The notes below the pieces were generated by a model, which did not search any database, had not been told where the DNA came from, and worked only from the letters and a program-made list of their open reading frames with translations. A DNA stretch of 64,000 bases from Setophaga petechia (lineage: Eukaryota > Chordata > Aves > Passeriformes > Parulidae): assembly GCA_024362935.1 (NCBI GenBank), contig JANCRA010000019.1:2972501-3036500 (forward strand). The letters run 5' to 3'. The stretch's first letter is position 1. Every line of letters begins with the position of its first letter. Positions 11,640-24,183 of this stretch are shown here, piece by piece. Position numbers and translations under genes: made by a program.

Positions 11640-14379
11640 CTGGGGAAGGGCTAACAACATTAGTCACTGCCATTAATGCCTTGTTTTGAAAATACTATTA
11701 GGTATTAGAAGAATCATCTTCTTTTTTTTTTTAATTTTTCAATTTGACTTATTAAGTCTGCATTAAAAATAAACTACCACATAATCCATTATCTTAACTC
11801 AAACCATTCAACATCCCCCATCTCTCATCCAAAAGTGGGGAAGTATTGCTGCATGCAGATTATGCCAAGAGCCCTTCAATAGAGTAACACTAAAAACCTG
11901 AAGATGATATTCCATGACAAGCTGTGTACTAGCAGCTGGACAACAGAACTATGAACCTACAGACTGATTCTGAAAAAAACCACCCTCTCCGCTGATATAG
12001 CAGAAATTGTTGTGTCTGGGCTTTGGGAAAAAATAAAAAACATTTTATCTAAACTCAATAGGCTCAATAGACACTGATACTTCAAAGTTCTCTAACAAGT
12101 ACATGGCTCACAGAAAACTCCTTGTCTTAATTAATAGCTATTTTTTCTACTCTGCTTCACTTATGACATAAGACTGAAAACAAATTAAGTTTTTCCCGCA
12201 TTTCCTGTTGCTTTCAGAGCCAATTCACAAAAGAAGAAAAGGAACAAGCACCTGCCTAAGAAAAAGACAATCCAAAAGTCTAAAGATCAAAATCTTGAGT
12301 ATTGGATTTTTTAACAATGACAAAAAAAATGCTAGTGACTGGTCTGGACTCTACTACTTTTACTTCATGGCTGTCTTGAAACGTATCTTCCTTTCTAAAT
12401 CATCTACTTGTCTCTCAGTATCTTCAATGTTCTTCCTATCTTCATAGAGTCCTAGAATGTTAATGGACGTTAAGGATCACCTAGTCCCTACCTTCTGTTT
12501 TCAAAATACTGTGGTTGGTGGTAAACATATCCTTTTTCAGTTTTAAACCATGGTCTACAAACATAGTTATGCTTACTGCGAATCTTCCAAGCAGGAAAGA
12601 CAGCATAATTTCTGAATTCCTATAGAATGGCACAATATTAGGTAAAGGTACAGATGTGACAATCTGGTTAGCAGACAGAATGAACAAGCTTCCCAGAAAA
12701 TCACTAAAATTTCTTGGTCTCTGCTGCATTAGAAGATCCCCTTTGGCTGTCTCGGAATAAAGTTTTATCTAAACTGCTCTGCACTTTGACCATCACTAGT
12801 AAACAACAGCTTTTGTACTTTCCACAGCCTTTGACATCATTATTAAATTTAGTTCTAATAGGAAGAAAAAGCCTCTTGACAGCAAGGATATGAATGTTGC
12901 CTAACACAGAGAAATAAGGCTTTGGAAGAAAAATAGGTGAAAAAGGTTTAGTTGAAACAGATCTTAAAAACCACCCTAAAAGAAGTATAACATGCATCTC
13001 AAGAACTCTTTATCGTGACAAAACATGAATTACAATTAAAAAAAAAAAAAAAAATCTTGAGAACAAAATTTACTTCCAATTAGAAAAGTGTTCTCTATTT
13101 TTTGTCTGTAAAAGGAAAAACAATGGGCTGAAAATGCCACTAAGGATCTAGCTCAATAATCCAGTAAAGACAAAGGAGCCTTTTAGTTTCAGCGAGTAAT
13201 CAAAAAGAATAAGTATTGAATAAAAAAGGGAGGAAGATATTTGGAATCAAACCTATCATGTTGTGTCAGTCAGGCCTAGAAATGTTCCTTTCAGTCTTCT
13301 CTAAAGCAAAGTCTGAGAATCAGAGGGAAGTTGTGCATCAATCACAAATACGTGTGATGGAGACCTTGTGCTTCACATGGTTTAGAAGAGGAACATTCAA
13401 CACTTTCTGCTAATGTCTTGGACAAATGGAAATTTCAGGATCTCTCTTAGGGTTCATTTTCTATAAATGGGACGTGTAGATATCAGATTCTACCCTGAGT
13501 TCGTGCACAGTTCAAAGTCACAGAATGGAAGAGAACACGTTTTGTAACAAAAGAAAATGGAGATTGTCACAGTTCAGAAGAAAATAATAAAGGTACAGGC
13601 TTCTCTCCAAAAATAGGGAGAATAAAAGTCTTAGAAAGACTTCTGGTCACCGCAGTAGATCCAACATTCTTTTCTAATGCAAAATAGCTTTTGACAGCTC
13701 TCAGAGTAAATCTCTCCTATCTGAGACCACTGCAAAAGGATCCAAATGGGGTTCTGACTCAAGGACTTATAGTAAAAGACTGAAATGCCTCCTTCAAGTT
13801 TTGTCTTGCTCTTCTGATCCCATAAGATGTTGGAATCCATCAGAGCACTCACAGCATGGCTGTATTCATTTCAGGATGAGCAGGAAGGAACAATGGAGCC
13901 AAAAAATCCTTTATTACATAATGTTAAGTGTGGGAGAATTAATAGTAAATATATTTCTTCCAGAGGAATTATAGGTCACCTTTATGGGAAGAAAAAGCTG
14001 ATGAATCTCAATGGCAGTCACCTACCAATTGTGAGAAAGCTCTCAGGATGCCTTACACACTGGTGTGCTAACAATGCATCAGAGGAGATCTTTTCCAGCC
14101 ATTAGAAAGAGTTTGGATGAGAAGAATGTATTTAATGTTACTGTTTATCTGGTATCAAATTTTATATAAGAAAAAGGCCATGCTTTTATGCTGTGCAAGA
14201 GTTCTGTATGCAGCCAGTGTTGGTTTCAGGTCTGAACAGCCACTGTCATTGTATCATCCTCATCTTCCTCATAGGACATGCACAAAAATAGCAGCTGGAA
14301 ATCTATTGCCTGCCCACAGATTGTTACTGGGCAGTCACTACTGCAAACACCGTCAGTTCAGCAGCTGCTGATTTTTCCA
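11640..14379. other. AT-rich sequence with one possible CR1 scrap
   Basis: Apart from the short CR1-like piece at 12443-12492 nothing is recognised. Frames at 12481-12997, 13631-13852 and 13827-14371 lack protein-like character. Confidence 0.55.
12443..12492 (-). mobile_element. Short CR1-like 3' end fragment
   Basis: The plus strand reads a diverged version of the antisense 3' end of avian CR1 (catagagtcctagaatg, then a stretch like aaggatcacctagtcc). About 50 bp remain, so the call rests on this short similarity. Confidence 0.4.
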
Positions 14380-15305
14380 TGTGTGTTGGGTTTGCATGAT
14401 AAGCTTCTGGCAACAATGGGACTACAGAATCACAGAATGAGCTGAGAATATAGGAGAACAACAGCTCAGTAAACATCAAGGTCAATGGAGAAGGAGGTGG
14501 AGAAGGTACTCCAGATGATGGAGCAGAAATTCCCCTACAGCCCAGGGAGGTTCATGTTGGAGCAGATATACATTCACAGCCTGTGGAGAACCCCATGTTG
14601 GAGCAGGTGGATGCCTAAGAGGAGGCTGTGAACCTGTGGGAATCCTGCACTGGAACAGACTGCATGAAGGACCTGTGGAACTGTGGAGAAAGGAGCCCAC
14701 AACAGACCAGGACTGGCAGGACTCTAATTCTGTGAAGAACCCATCCTGGAGCAGTCGGCGCCTGAAGGACTGCATCCTGTGGAAAGGAGCCATGCTGGAA
14801 CAGTTTGTGAAGAGCTGAAGGCCATGGTAAGGACCCATACAGGACAATTTCATGGACAACTGTCTCATTGATTCCTGCGGAACATTGTCTACACTGAAAC
14901 AGGGGAAGAATGTGAGGAGTCCTCCCACTGAGGAGGAAGTAGCATCAGAGACGACATGTGATGAACTGACCACCAATTCCCCATCCCCCTGTGCCACTCT
15001 GGTGAAGGAGATAAAGAAAACTGTAAGTCAATCATATGCCCAGAAAGAAGGAAGGGATGGAGAGAAGGTGTTTTTAAGATTTATTTTATTTCTCTATGTC
15101 CCGTTAGGGATTATTTTGTAAATAAATTCAGCTGATATCTCCTTGTTCAGTATGTTTTGCCTGTGACGGTGTTCAGGGAGGGTCTCTCCCAGTCCTTATC
15201 TCAACTCATGAATCCATTGCTATATTTTCTCTCCCCTGTCCAACTGAGAAGGGAAGTGAGAAGCTTGGTGGGCATTTGGCATGCAGCCAGCGTCAACACA
15301 CTACA
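14380..15305 (+). mobile_element. Solo LTR, avian ERVL-like family
   Basis: This GC-richer block begins with a TG dinucleotide before ttgggtttgcatgat and ends near caacacactaca. It carries tandem-like motifs (gtggagaaccccatg, ctggagcagtc), a late AATAAA polyadenylation signal at 15119-15125 and a closing segment typical of LTRs found across bird genomes. It shares long stretches with the element at 62928-63954, in the same orientation, including the aatgtgaggagtcctcc region. Compared with that copy it lacks about 150-200 bp near the 5' end. No gag/pol/env remains beside it and no clean target duplication is visible, so it is an old solo LTR. The family is recalled from memory and not verified. 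Open frames on both strands here are artefacts. Confidence 0.8.
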
Positions 15306-16309
15306 CTTGCAAAGACAGCTTAAAGAACAACAAAATCCAAAAAGTAACACTGTAGTCATAATAAAATTTTAAAAAATAAAAGAAAAAAGGAGGTTTTATC
15401 ACAATTATTATTTAATTAATTAAATTCAATTAAATTTTATTGAAAACTTTATGGTCCAACATCTAAAAATAAAATACCTGCAAGCCAAAGAGAGATTACT
15501 TACAGGTACAATATTGGAGGCTTAAAGGACATGTGAGCCAAGCATTGATAGACTTTTTGGAGATATCAAAAAAAAAAACCCCAGTGTTGCTAACAGAAGG
15601 GGAACTTTTAGTAGCAAGACAAAAGGTTGAAAATATGTCTAAAAAACGAAAACAGAAAATATCCTGATCTTTGCTTATTTAAATAAAAAAAGCAATCAGG
15701 AAAGGTGAGCAAGACTATTTGGAAAACCTGCAAGAGACATAAACCAAGTACTTTTTCAAACACAGGAAGTCTGCTAGACACAAGGTAAGGTAAACAGGCG
15801 ATCACAAGGACTTAGAGACACTTATCATGAACACTCAGAAAACAAAGCATGATAGAGGGATAAAAGAACTCAAATTCCAAAACAGATAAAATCTGTAAAG
15901 TCCTAAGAAGCAATCTCATATTATTGAATTATTATTGAATAACTTATTAATTATTGAATTGCTATTAAAAAAAAAAAAAGGATTTGCTTCCAAATGGAAA
16001 ACTTGATGCACAGGCGAGGGATCAGCATGACCAGGCAGCAGTGCCTCAAAATTCATCCATTTTCTGAAGGCTTCAATTAGAATGTGAGAAGGGATATATG
16101 GGTGATAGAGTCCACTTGGACTCCTAAGAAGTATTTGATAAATACATTGTAATAAAAGGATGTAAGACAGGAAATAAGCAGGGGCTTTATCTGAATCACC
16201 TGTAAAACTCTAATTTCTAGGACTAAGAACTAACAGTCCTTAGATACTTAAACCGTAAAATTCCCCCAACTGTACAGTGGAACATTTATTTGTGTAAATA
16301 TTTCAGCAC
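15306..16309. other. AT-rich spacer, nothing recognised
   Basis: Contains ATTA/TTAA-rich runs at 15405-15440 and an A run at 15967-15978. A perfect gtaagtaat donor occurs on the minus strand near 15493-15500, but no coding-like exon lies upstream of it. Confidence 0.55.
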
Positions 16310-17770
16310 ACAGCAGTGGCCTCAAAATTGACCTTGTGCCACTGAGCACCACCCTCTGGTCTTGGCCGTTCAGGTAATTATCAGTTCACCTCACTGTCTG
16401 CTCATCTAGCCCTTGGATCAACAGCCTGTCTATGAGGATCTTAATGGGAGACAGTGTAAGTCCAGGCAGACAAAATCCACTGCTCTCCCCCTGCCCTCCA
16501 GGCCAGTCACTTCTGTTTGATAACTTGTCCAGCACGACATTTCTTTGGTGAATCCATGCACGCTGCTCTTGATGACTTTCTTGCCTTTGTGAAACATGCC
16601 TGGAAAATGTTTTGCAGGATTAGCTACTCCATCATTTTCTGTGGATTAAAGCAAGGCTGACTAGCCTGTAGATCCCTGATTTCTCCTTCTTGCCTTTCTT
16701 GAACACAGGGGTGACATTTTCCTTCCTCCAGTCCAGAAGCACTTCTCCCAGTCATAATCTTCCTCAGGACTCCTGGGAGCATCCCATCAAGGCCCATGGA
16801 ATTATGACTCTCCAGTTTGAATAAGTACTGCCTGATCTACCCACAAAGGGTATGCATTCCTTTCTCCAGCCTTTCCCCTTGGTCTCTGGGACACAGGATT
16901 CCTGAAGGCTGGCTTTTGCAGAACAGACTGGAGAAAAGAAGGAATTCAGCACTGCAGCATTTTCCTGTGCCATCAGGTTCTCTCCCCCAAGCAGCAATGG
17001 GCTCACATTTTCTGTAGTCCTCCTTTGTCGCAGACATCTTTTTGTGAAAATCCTTTTCTTGGGATTTTTTCTTCCTGAGAAGCTGAGAGGCTTCAGGAAC
17101 AAAATGTAAACAATGATTATCTGCTGCTGTGGAATGAACAGGTCCATCTGTGATTGGTCTCATCTTCTTGTTTGTAATTAATGGCCAATCACAGCAGAGC
17201 TGACTCGGACAGAGAGTCAGAGGCAGCTGCCTTTGTTATCATTCTTGTCTTTTCTATTCTTAGCTTAGCTAGCCTTCTGAGATGAAACCTTTTTCTCCTA
17301 TTCTTTTAAGTATAGTTTTAATGTAATGTATATCATAAAATAATAAATCAAGCCTTCTGAACATGGAGTCAACATTCTCGTCTCTTCCCTCACCTGAAAA
17401 CCCCTGTCACCACTGTCACACTCCTTTTGTCATGTATGCACTTACAGAAGTCCTTCTCGTTGTCTTTGATATCTCTTGTCTGATTCAATTCCATTTTGGC
17501 TTCAACTTTTCCAGCTGCATCCCTGCATGCTCATACAATGCTGCTGTATTTCTCCTACAGTTGCCAGTCCCTGATTCCACTTTCTATATTCCACCTTCTA
17601 TATTCTTCCTTTTTGCATCTGAGTTTTGCCTGGAGCTCCTTGTTCATCCATGCAAGCCTCCTGGCATTTTTGCCTGACTTCCTACTCATTGGAATGGACG
17701 GCTCTTGTGTTTGAAGGAGATGATATTTGAATACTAAACAGCTTTTTTTGGCCCCTCTTCCCAAATATAA
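16310..17770 (-). mobile_element. CR1 LINE internal fragment, split by an LTR
   Basis: The plus strand matches, in antisense, a well-known internal stretch of avian CR1 LINEs. Landmarks in order are a segment like gtccaggcagacaaaatcc, the gaatccatgcacgctgctc region, gctgactagcctgtagatcc, gggtgacattttccttcctc, then after the interruption the gcatccctgcatgctc and ctccttgttcatccatgc regions. The element therefore lies on the minus strand, is truncated at both ends and keeps no long open frame. An ERVK-type LTR at 17026-17420 interrupts it, and the two halves join collinearly across that insertion. Edges are approximate by about 30 bp. Confidence 0.85.
17026..17420 (+). mobile_element. Solo ERVK-like LTR with perfect 6-bp target duplication
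   Basis: The element runs from TGTCGCAGACATC to CACTGTCACA, about 395 bp with TG...CA termini, and has AATAAA at 17342-17347. It is flanked on both sides by the identical 6-mer ctcctt (17020-17025 and 17421-17426), the duplication length expected of betaretrovirus-like ERVK integrase. It lies inside a CR1 LINE, which dates it as younger than that CR1. No internal retroviral sequence remains, so LTR-LTR recombination probably removed the body. Sequence style matches LTRs common in songbird genomes; the subfamily name is not certain. Confidence 0.9.
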
Positions 17771-18230
17771 TATAAAACTATTAATTTTGGATGAGAAAAA
17801 AGTGTCAAGGACAGCCCTTATATCTGAAAGTGTTAAATTGGTCAAAGACTCTCAGTTAATCTCTTTTATGATGAATGGCCATGTATGGGATATTTCATAC
17901 CAGTGCAGTGGTATGTTAGTTATATGGCTGATAAATTCAAATTACAAGTAAGTTACTATTTCCAGAATTCTTAGGTCACATAAAGCAATTTATTTGCTTA
18001 AAAGCAAACTTCAAGTAGAAGTGAACTCTTTAATAGAAGCAACCTAAAAATACCACTCTACACCATTGCATTACACAGAAAAAGCCCACAGCAACTCAGT
18101 TGCCCTGCCCAAAATTCAAGCAACAAAACACACAAAATAAAAGACAAAATATATTGCCAAAACACACCCTCTTCAATTACACCAAACCTGTGGTATAGGC
18201 ACTGCACAGGCTGGGAGTTGGGAATTTCCA
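17771..18230. other. AT-rich spacer 3' of the tRNA-like element
   Basis: Nothing is recognised. On the minus strand this is the 3' flank of the tRNA-Gly sequence. The first run of four T residues lies roughly 70 nt past the tRNA end, so no tight RNA polymerase III terminator is present. Confidence 0.5.
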
Positions 18231-18301
18231 TGCACCAGCTGGGAATTGAACCCAGGTCACAAGAATGGGAACCTTGCATGATACCACTACACCACTGGTG
18301 C
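18231..18301 (-). tRNA. tRNA-Gly (CCC), likely decayed or pseudogene
   Basis: The 71-nt minus-strand sequence folds as a full cloverleaf. The acceptor stem pairs GCACCAG with CTGGTGC plus discriminator A. The D region holds an A box like TGGTGTAGTGGT. The anticodon loop is TTCCCAT, giving anticodon CCC (glycine). A five-pair T stem closes around TTCAATT within the B box GGTTCAATTCC. No CCA is encoded, as expected. Against function, there is no T run directly downstream, and the differences I see from the usual vertebrate tRNA-Gly-CCC are mainly CG-to-CA/TG changes, the pattern of methylated, unselected copies. Structure is well supported, activity is not. Confidence 0.65.
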
Positions 18302-21300
18302 TTCCCTGCAGTGTTTTCTTATTTAGTGTTATTTCACTCCAATCAGAGGCAGGTCATAATAAGGACTATGCAGGAAAAATATTTTTCTACCTGAAAAACA
18401 TTACCTGAAGAACATAACACATAACACATACAAGGTCAGTATTTTACTGACTACTCCTTTTTAACTACTCCCTTTTCTATGGGAAGTTTTGAAAAAGTAA
18501 GCATGGAAAACCCTAAAAAAGTCTTCTGTTTGTTTCTCACAATATATATAAATAGTCAATCTTCTTTTGGTGAAGGTAAAGCTAAACAGCTTCATAGATT
18601 CCCTCCAAGATGTCTATGGTTATAAAAAGGCTTAAATTTCAAAACAGTGAAACCAAGACAGTAATTTGTCTCAACGGTGCAGAGTAAGCAGATATGTGCT
18701 GAAGCTGGAAAAAAATGAAAGGAACCAAACAATAATTGTTCCATTCTGACTGCCAATACCTTTCATGTGGAGCAAAATTTTTTTCATGAATACATGGCTA
18801 CCCATGACTCTGGAAGTCAAAACACTTTAGGATGCAAGAAAAACATAAATATTCCAGGCAGAAAACCAAATGGACTGCAGCTGAAAGGAGTTCTTTGGTG
18901 CAATGTGTTCCATGGTCCACTTCATGTACAGGTGTTGAAACTTATCACAGCTTCTACAGCTTACTCAGGAACTCTGCCCCATTTGAGAAGCAATACTAAC
19001 TGTTTAATTTTTGAAATTGATTTATTTATTATTAATTTTAATTAATTAATTAATTAGAATATTTTCCGAATATTTTCCAAATATTTCATGCATTTAGCAG
19101 CTGTACATAGCATGAAGACCTGAGATTTCCTGGTCAAATAATACATGTAAGATGTATTCAGTCTTCATGGAAATTGAGTTAATATCAGGTTAAATGCACT
19201 GCTTTTCCTCAGCTCCTTTCATTCAAGATATCTAACATAATTTGAAGGAAAGGTAACACAAAGGAAGCAATTAGTGGAGGATCAAAATTTTAAGGTTTCT
19301 GAACAGAACCAAATATTCTGCCTCTCTCATAGCCCTGAATTGCAACTCCCCAAATATATTTATTTACAACCTTTGTTTAAAACAATTTTCTTATTCAGTA
19401 AATAACTCCATAAAAGATAAAAGGAGACTTTCAAATAAACAGACCTACAAAGACCCTCTTTCTTTGTCCTTGCACTCAGTAACACATAGGACAAATGGAC
19501 ATAACTTCTAAATTTTAGGAGAGATTAGCAATTGGTTTCTTCCTAAAGATCAAATATGTCAGATGCCAGGTTGGTGGTTTTTAAAGTAAAATCGAGAAAA
19601 TGGAGGGGTGTAATAAAACAGCATTCCAGAAAGTCCATGTAAGCGTTAACTTACATTGTCATAAGAAAGTAATAAACAGAAATCTGGGATTGTATTAGAA
19701 GCAAAATCCTGTTTTTACATTAAAACAGGATGTAGAAAGCATTTCTTCTGAACTGAATACTACATTTAGCCTACACTCATTATTTCCTGTGACTAGAATA
19801 AATGGCACAGACTATCTGAAAAGATATTTCCTTCTCAAAGGATGGTTTCAGATCATCCTTTGAAGAAATACATAGAGCTCCTGGAATCCCTCATTACTGG
19901 GAACTCTTCATAATTTGCCATTCTCTGGGACTTGAATCTGAACTTTCATATGCACTTCCTGAATTCCCAAAAATGTGGAAGGACAATGACCAGGACACGC
20001 TCACAGCAATACCAATTATACGTGGCATAGACAATACTCCAAGGATTTCTCTTGTGAATGTCCCGAGTCTTTCTATGATCTCTGTAAAGTTTCAGCGTAC
20101 AACATGGTCTCAGTGCTTCTCAAATCTGCTTTCTGACAACTCACCTCTCAATCCTGATTCTCTCTGTTTGTCTCTACAAATTCTCACAACCCTGAGTTTC
20201 CTCTTTTAGCTTATCAGTTAATACTTCCAAAACAGATAAGATCTCTCCCCATTATTATAGGTACGATTAAATAAAAATTCTGTCAATCAAGAAAGATATT
20301 AATGAAATTGAAATAATAAATTTGGAAAGCTGTCACTAATTTCAAAATATTCTAATAATCCCAATAAGTAGTTCTATCAACATCAGAACTAATGAAGCCT
20401 GGTTTATTACTCATTTGTGTCCCATCACTGATTTACATTGGTGTGTTAAGGTATGAGCTCTGACTTGAGCCATTAATAAGGACTCTGCACATAACTCCTC
20501 CTTTCTTTCATCTTTTGATCCCCTCTCTTTTCCCACACGTCTTATATGGCATTTTTGGCATCTAGTAAGGAGTGTTTTCATGCTGACAGGATGTGTTTAT
20601 TCAACTCAGTCATCAATTTCTAAAAAAACTTTAAGAATCTAATTATTTTCACAAACTTTTTTACAGATGACTTTGTTGCAACCAGACAACAAAATCCAAA
20701 GTTTCTGGGGAGATAAAGACAATAACCTGTCAGATAAATAAAGCCAGCATACAATCAGAGTTCAAAAGAAGAAGGAACTAAAAACGTGATTTTCTTTCTG
20801 CACTGAGAATATTATGTACAGTATTGTTTAAAGTATAGATATTTGTAATCAATAAACTGAAGAGCTACAAAATATATCTGTGTATCTTAAAAGAATTCAC
20901 GGAAAATAGAGAAAAATAGTGTTTCAGATTCCATGTTTATAACCATCACAAATGAAAAAAAAGCATTATAAAATCTTTTACCAAAATGTTTTGGGGATTG
21001 AGGTTTAAACATTAGCTGATAAGTTTCAGCCTGAAAGAATTTGAAATTGTTGAAATGTGATTTTATGGACAGACTTAGAATAAAAGTAAGGTTCATTTTA
21101 TAGGCACGTTTCAAGTGAAAAAAAAAAAATTTTCTTCCTATATTTTTACTGGTGGCATTACCTGTTTCTTATTTTTTGCACAAACTCTCTATTTTTTACC
21201 CTCATGTTCTTAATTTTTATATTTCAAACTCCCCAATGCTTCATTAATATTTAGGATCCTTTGATTTATGGCCAGTAGATTGCTTTCTTGATGGATTTCT

Positions 21301-21828
21301 AATGAGCATTAAACCATTAAGACATCTTAACATAAACTGAAATTATTTTAGGCCAACACAGTAGACATAAGTATGCAAGTATTTTTAATTAATTTACATT
21401 AAAAAAAGAAAAGAAGGTACTGATTCTTCCACAGTTTTTATCATTTAAGAAGCAGCATCTGATAATTTTACACTCTCATCTCCTTGGGCTGCTATTTTGT
21501 TATCCAAATATTCTATACAAAAAATATTTTGTAATGCAACCAACATAAATTTCTCATGTTTCTTTGTGACAATAAAAATATTTAAATAAAAAAATTAAAA
21601 GAAAGACTATTAAAGAGTAATTAGGGATGTTTTATGCTATTGTGTGCATTTGTGCATTGCCTTTGCAGGATATCCTAGCAGAATCTTTAGGCTTCACAGT
21701 CTCAGTGAGAGCACAATTACTGCCTCCTAATTCACATACGACATATGTGGCATAACTAAGCAGAATACCTCAACTTTTTCTCAGCCTTAAGATTTTCCTT
21801 AATATCTCAATACCTCTCTTCATTCAAT
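18302..21828. other. AT-rich sequence, nothing recognised
   Basis: A short tandem of aacacat units lies near 18413-18430 and a TTAA repeat at 19034-19057. A 10-bp inverted repeat with a 9-nt loop lies at 19835-19863. A gtaatgc donor-like site on the minus strand at 21163-21168 has no supported exon. Confidence 0.55.
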
Positions 21829-21998
21829 TCATAGAGTCACAGAATGGTTTTGGGAGGTTGGGAGGAACCCCGAAGATCATCTGGTTCCAACCCCCTTGGC
21901 CACAGAAAGGGACAACTTGCACTAGATCAGGTGGCTCAGGGCCCCGTCCAGCCTGGCCTTGAACACTGTCATGGATGGAGAATCCATAATTTCTCTGC
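21829..21998 (-). mobile_element. CR1 LINE 3' end
   Basis: The plus strand starts with catagagtcacagaatgg and continues through ggaggaaccccgaagatcat, the gccccgtccagcctggcctt region and gatggagaatccataattt. This is the standard antisense reading of the CR1 3' untranslated region, so the element is on the minus strand. It is 5'-truncated, as is usual for CR1, and moderately diverged. Confidence 0.9.
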
Positions 21999-22663
21999 TC
22001 AAATTAATGATCAATCACTATAGTTTAAGGAAAAATGAGGATGTTAGGGAAGCAACCATCTAGAGGATAAGGAAAAAATTTAAAGTGGTTTTAGGTGGAA
22101 AAAGGCATAACTGTTCACATGAAGCCTAATAAACTTTGTTTCCTTCCCTCTCCTTCCTCTGCAAAAGTTGAAACAACACCAATCCTATAAAATTCACGTA
22201 GCAGTGAGAGTCCAACTGGAAAATGGCAGGCAACAAACATATAGGTTGATCTAACAGTATCAACGTTCATAATGGTAGTCTTAGACAATAATAATTGTGA
22301 GAAAATCAGCGCAGAATTAGGACACAGGTACTTAAAATGGCCTGTAATTTCCTGCTGGTATCTCAAACATCTGATGAAGAACAGATTTACATAAGAACCT
22401 TTGTGACTATGTCCCAGCAGCTAAGGAGGGACTTGTTATCTGTTACAGCTCTGCTGTACTTCTCTAGGGTTCTATCAATTGTCCATGGATGACTGTACCT
22501 TCCTAAATACTTGGGGACTGAAAGTCCTGACCTGAATGATTATGGATTGTAAAGCATGATCTGCAATGAAGTACCTTTACTAACCTAGAAAGAGGAGATT
22601 AAAACCAAAATTGTAAAGCCTCCCAATATGTAAAATACTCTGAGAAATATAATGCCCCAAACC
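21999..22663. other. AT-rich spacer between two CR1 ends
   Basis: No repeat or supported gene. A strong minus-strand acceptor-like pyrimidine tract (ctcctctttctag) occurs near 22583-22603, but the frames after it are not convincing. Confidence 0.5.
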
Positions 22664-22799
22664 TGAAAATGTTCAAGGCCAGGCTGGATGGAGCTTTGGG
22701 GAACCTGGACTAGTGGGAAATGTCCCTGACCTTAGCAAGGGGCTGAAACTAGATGATCTTTGAGGTCCCTTCCAATCCAAACCATTCTGCGATTCTAAA
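22664..22799 (+). mobile_element. CR1 LINE 3' end
   Basis: Reads ttcaaggccaggctggatgg, an aacctggactagtgggaaat region, gatctttgaggtcccttcc and accattctgcgattct, which is the sense strand of the avian CR1 3' end. 5'-truncated. It is in the opposite orientation to the CR1 at 21829-21998. Confidence 0.9.
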
Positions 22800-24103
22800 T
22801 ATAGTGCCGTGAACTGTGAGAAAGACAAAGAGTTGGCTATATCTATAGAGAAAAAAAACCAAAACCAAACCAACTGATTAGGTATGAGCAAAATGTCCTA
22901 GTTTTCAAATTGCTAGTACATAGGAAAAACATTATTCAGAAATGTTTTTCACTCTTTCAATGCTTTTAGAGCAAACATTTTGACAGGAGTTACTTGAAAT
23001 AATGTCACACTGTGCAGGTAATTAATGAAAACAAAAGAATAATAGTTAAGTATGAGAACAATTTTAAAAGAAGGGTTTCTTCTAATCTTTCAGAAACAAA
23101 GCCCAGGTAGATACAAAAAATAGGTTTAATCCATACAGATACCTTTTGTAATGTAAATCTGACTAGCATGATAAAAAGAAAACTCACAGTTGTCCTTACT
23201 ATGTCAAAAGTTGTAACACTTCTAATAAATCACATATAACATTTAAAATCAGCATGAAATAACACAGAAAAAATATCAACAAGAAACAATGTTGAAAAAC
23301 ATTCATTCACATCACTTCTTCTGTCTTTAAACTTATTGGTGTATGTGACAACTGTCATCTTCTAATTTGGGTCAGATTCAAACCTCAGTGAAGAAACTGA
23401 ATACAAACCCAATATTTTCCTAATTCCTAAAACAACTCAATTACCTCTGAAATATTTTTATGATGATCAGAAGAATAACTTTGAGCTTTGTGAATATCCA
23501 CTGTTTCTTATAAAGATGTATTCAAGTTGTTCATTTAGCCACATTTTTGAAGGAAATTTGCAATAACAAATCAGATTTGTTAATCTGGCTGACCATTAGG
23601 TGGTCACCTAATGGAGCAGTTCTATGCTCCACATCATCCCTGTTGAGGATGTCTGTCTTTGTATTGTTTTGGTCTTAATAACCAGGCAATATCTGCTGGA
23701 GTATATCTGGTCATCAATCCCAGATGGAAATATATGTAGAAAGGGACAAAAAAAGGCTTATTAATAAGTATTGGCTCTATTTGAATATAGTTGTGTTCTT
23801 AATATCTGTTGGTAGCAATTGCTGGCACCACTAATAGACAAAAAACTGTAATACACAGCTAAAAAAAAAGGCAAGAACATGCCCATTGGTGGTTGTAATA
23901 TGTCTGTATCTTTAGGGGTTTTTTTGCGGGGGAGGGGGGGTGCTTTGAGGATTTTTTGTTAAATTCTGGGCATGCTTGGTACATTCAGCTTCTCAGAAAT
24001 CCTCCATATTGCATATTCTGGATTCCACCTGATCATTAGCAGGACCTATTTATCAAGATGGACAGTCCACAGTGGTGCTGAGCATGTACAAGAGAATGAA
24101 TTC
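22800..24103. other. AT-rich spacer, nothing recognised
   Basis: Includes a G-rich run at 23926-23941 after a T run. A minus-strand GT donor-like site near 23442-23447 follows a short peptide-like frame (DIHKAQSYSSDHHKNISE), but its acceptor is poor, so it is not listed as an exon. Confidence 0.5.
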
Positions 24104-24183
24104 CATATTTATTTGCACCAGTATATATACACACCTATATATACATATATATGTGTGTATATATATCAGTGCAAATAAATATG
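24104..24183. repeat. 80-nt near-perfect hairpin with TA/CA core
   Basis: The outer arms catatttatttgcac (24104-24118) and 24169-24183 are exact reverse complements. Inward, after a two-base mismatch, g24121 to c24134 pairs with 24153-24166 (one G-T wobble), then a TA-rich core closes the loop. In total about 34-36 base pairs form over 80 nt. The size and near-continuous pairing resemble a small RNA precursor, but the TA/CA core could equally reflect palindromic microsatellite growth. Confidence 0.8.

Noticed and set aside
14482..14997. 171-codon minus-strand open frame
   Set aside because: Antisense to the LTR at 14380-15305.
16764..17163. Overlapping 108-127-codon minus-strand frames
   Set aside because: They cross the junction between a CR1 fragment and an inserted LTR, so they cannot be a single ancestral gene.
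18413..18430. Short regularly spaced repeat (aacacat units)
   Set aside because: Simple tandem repeat; no CRISPR-like repeat-spacer pattern exists in the window.
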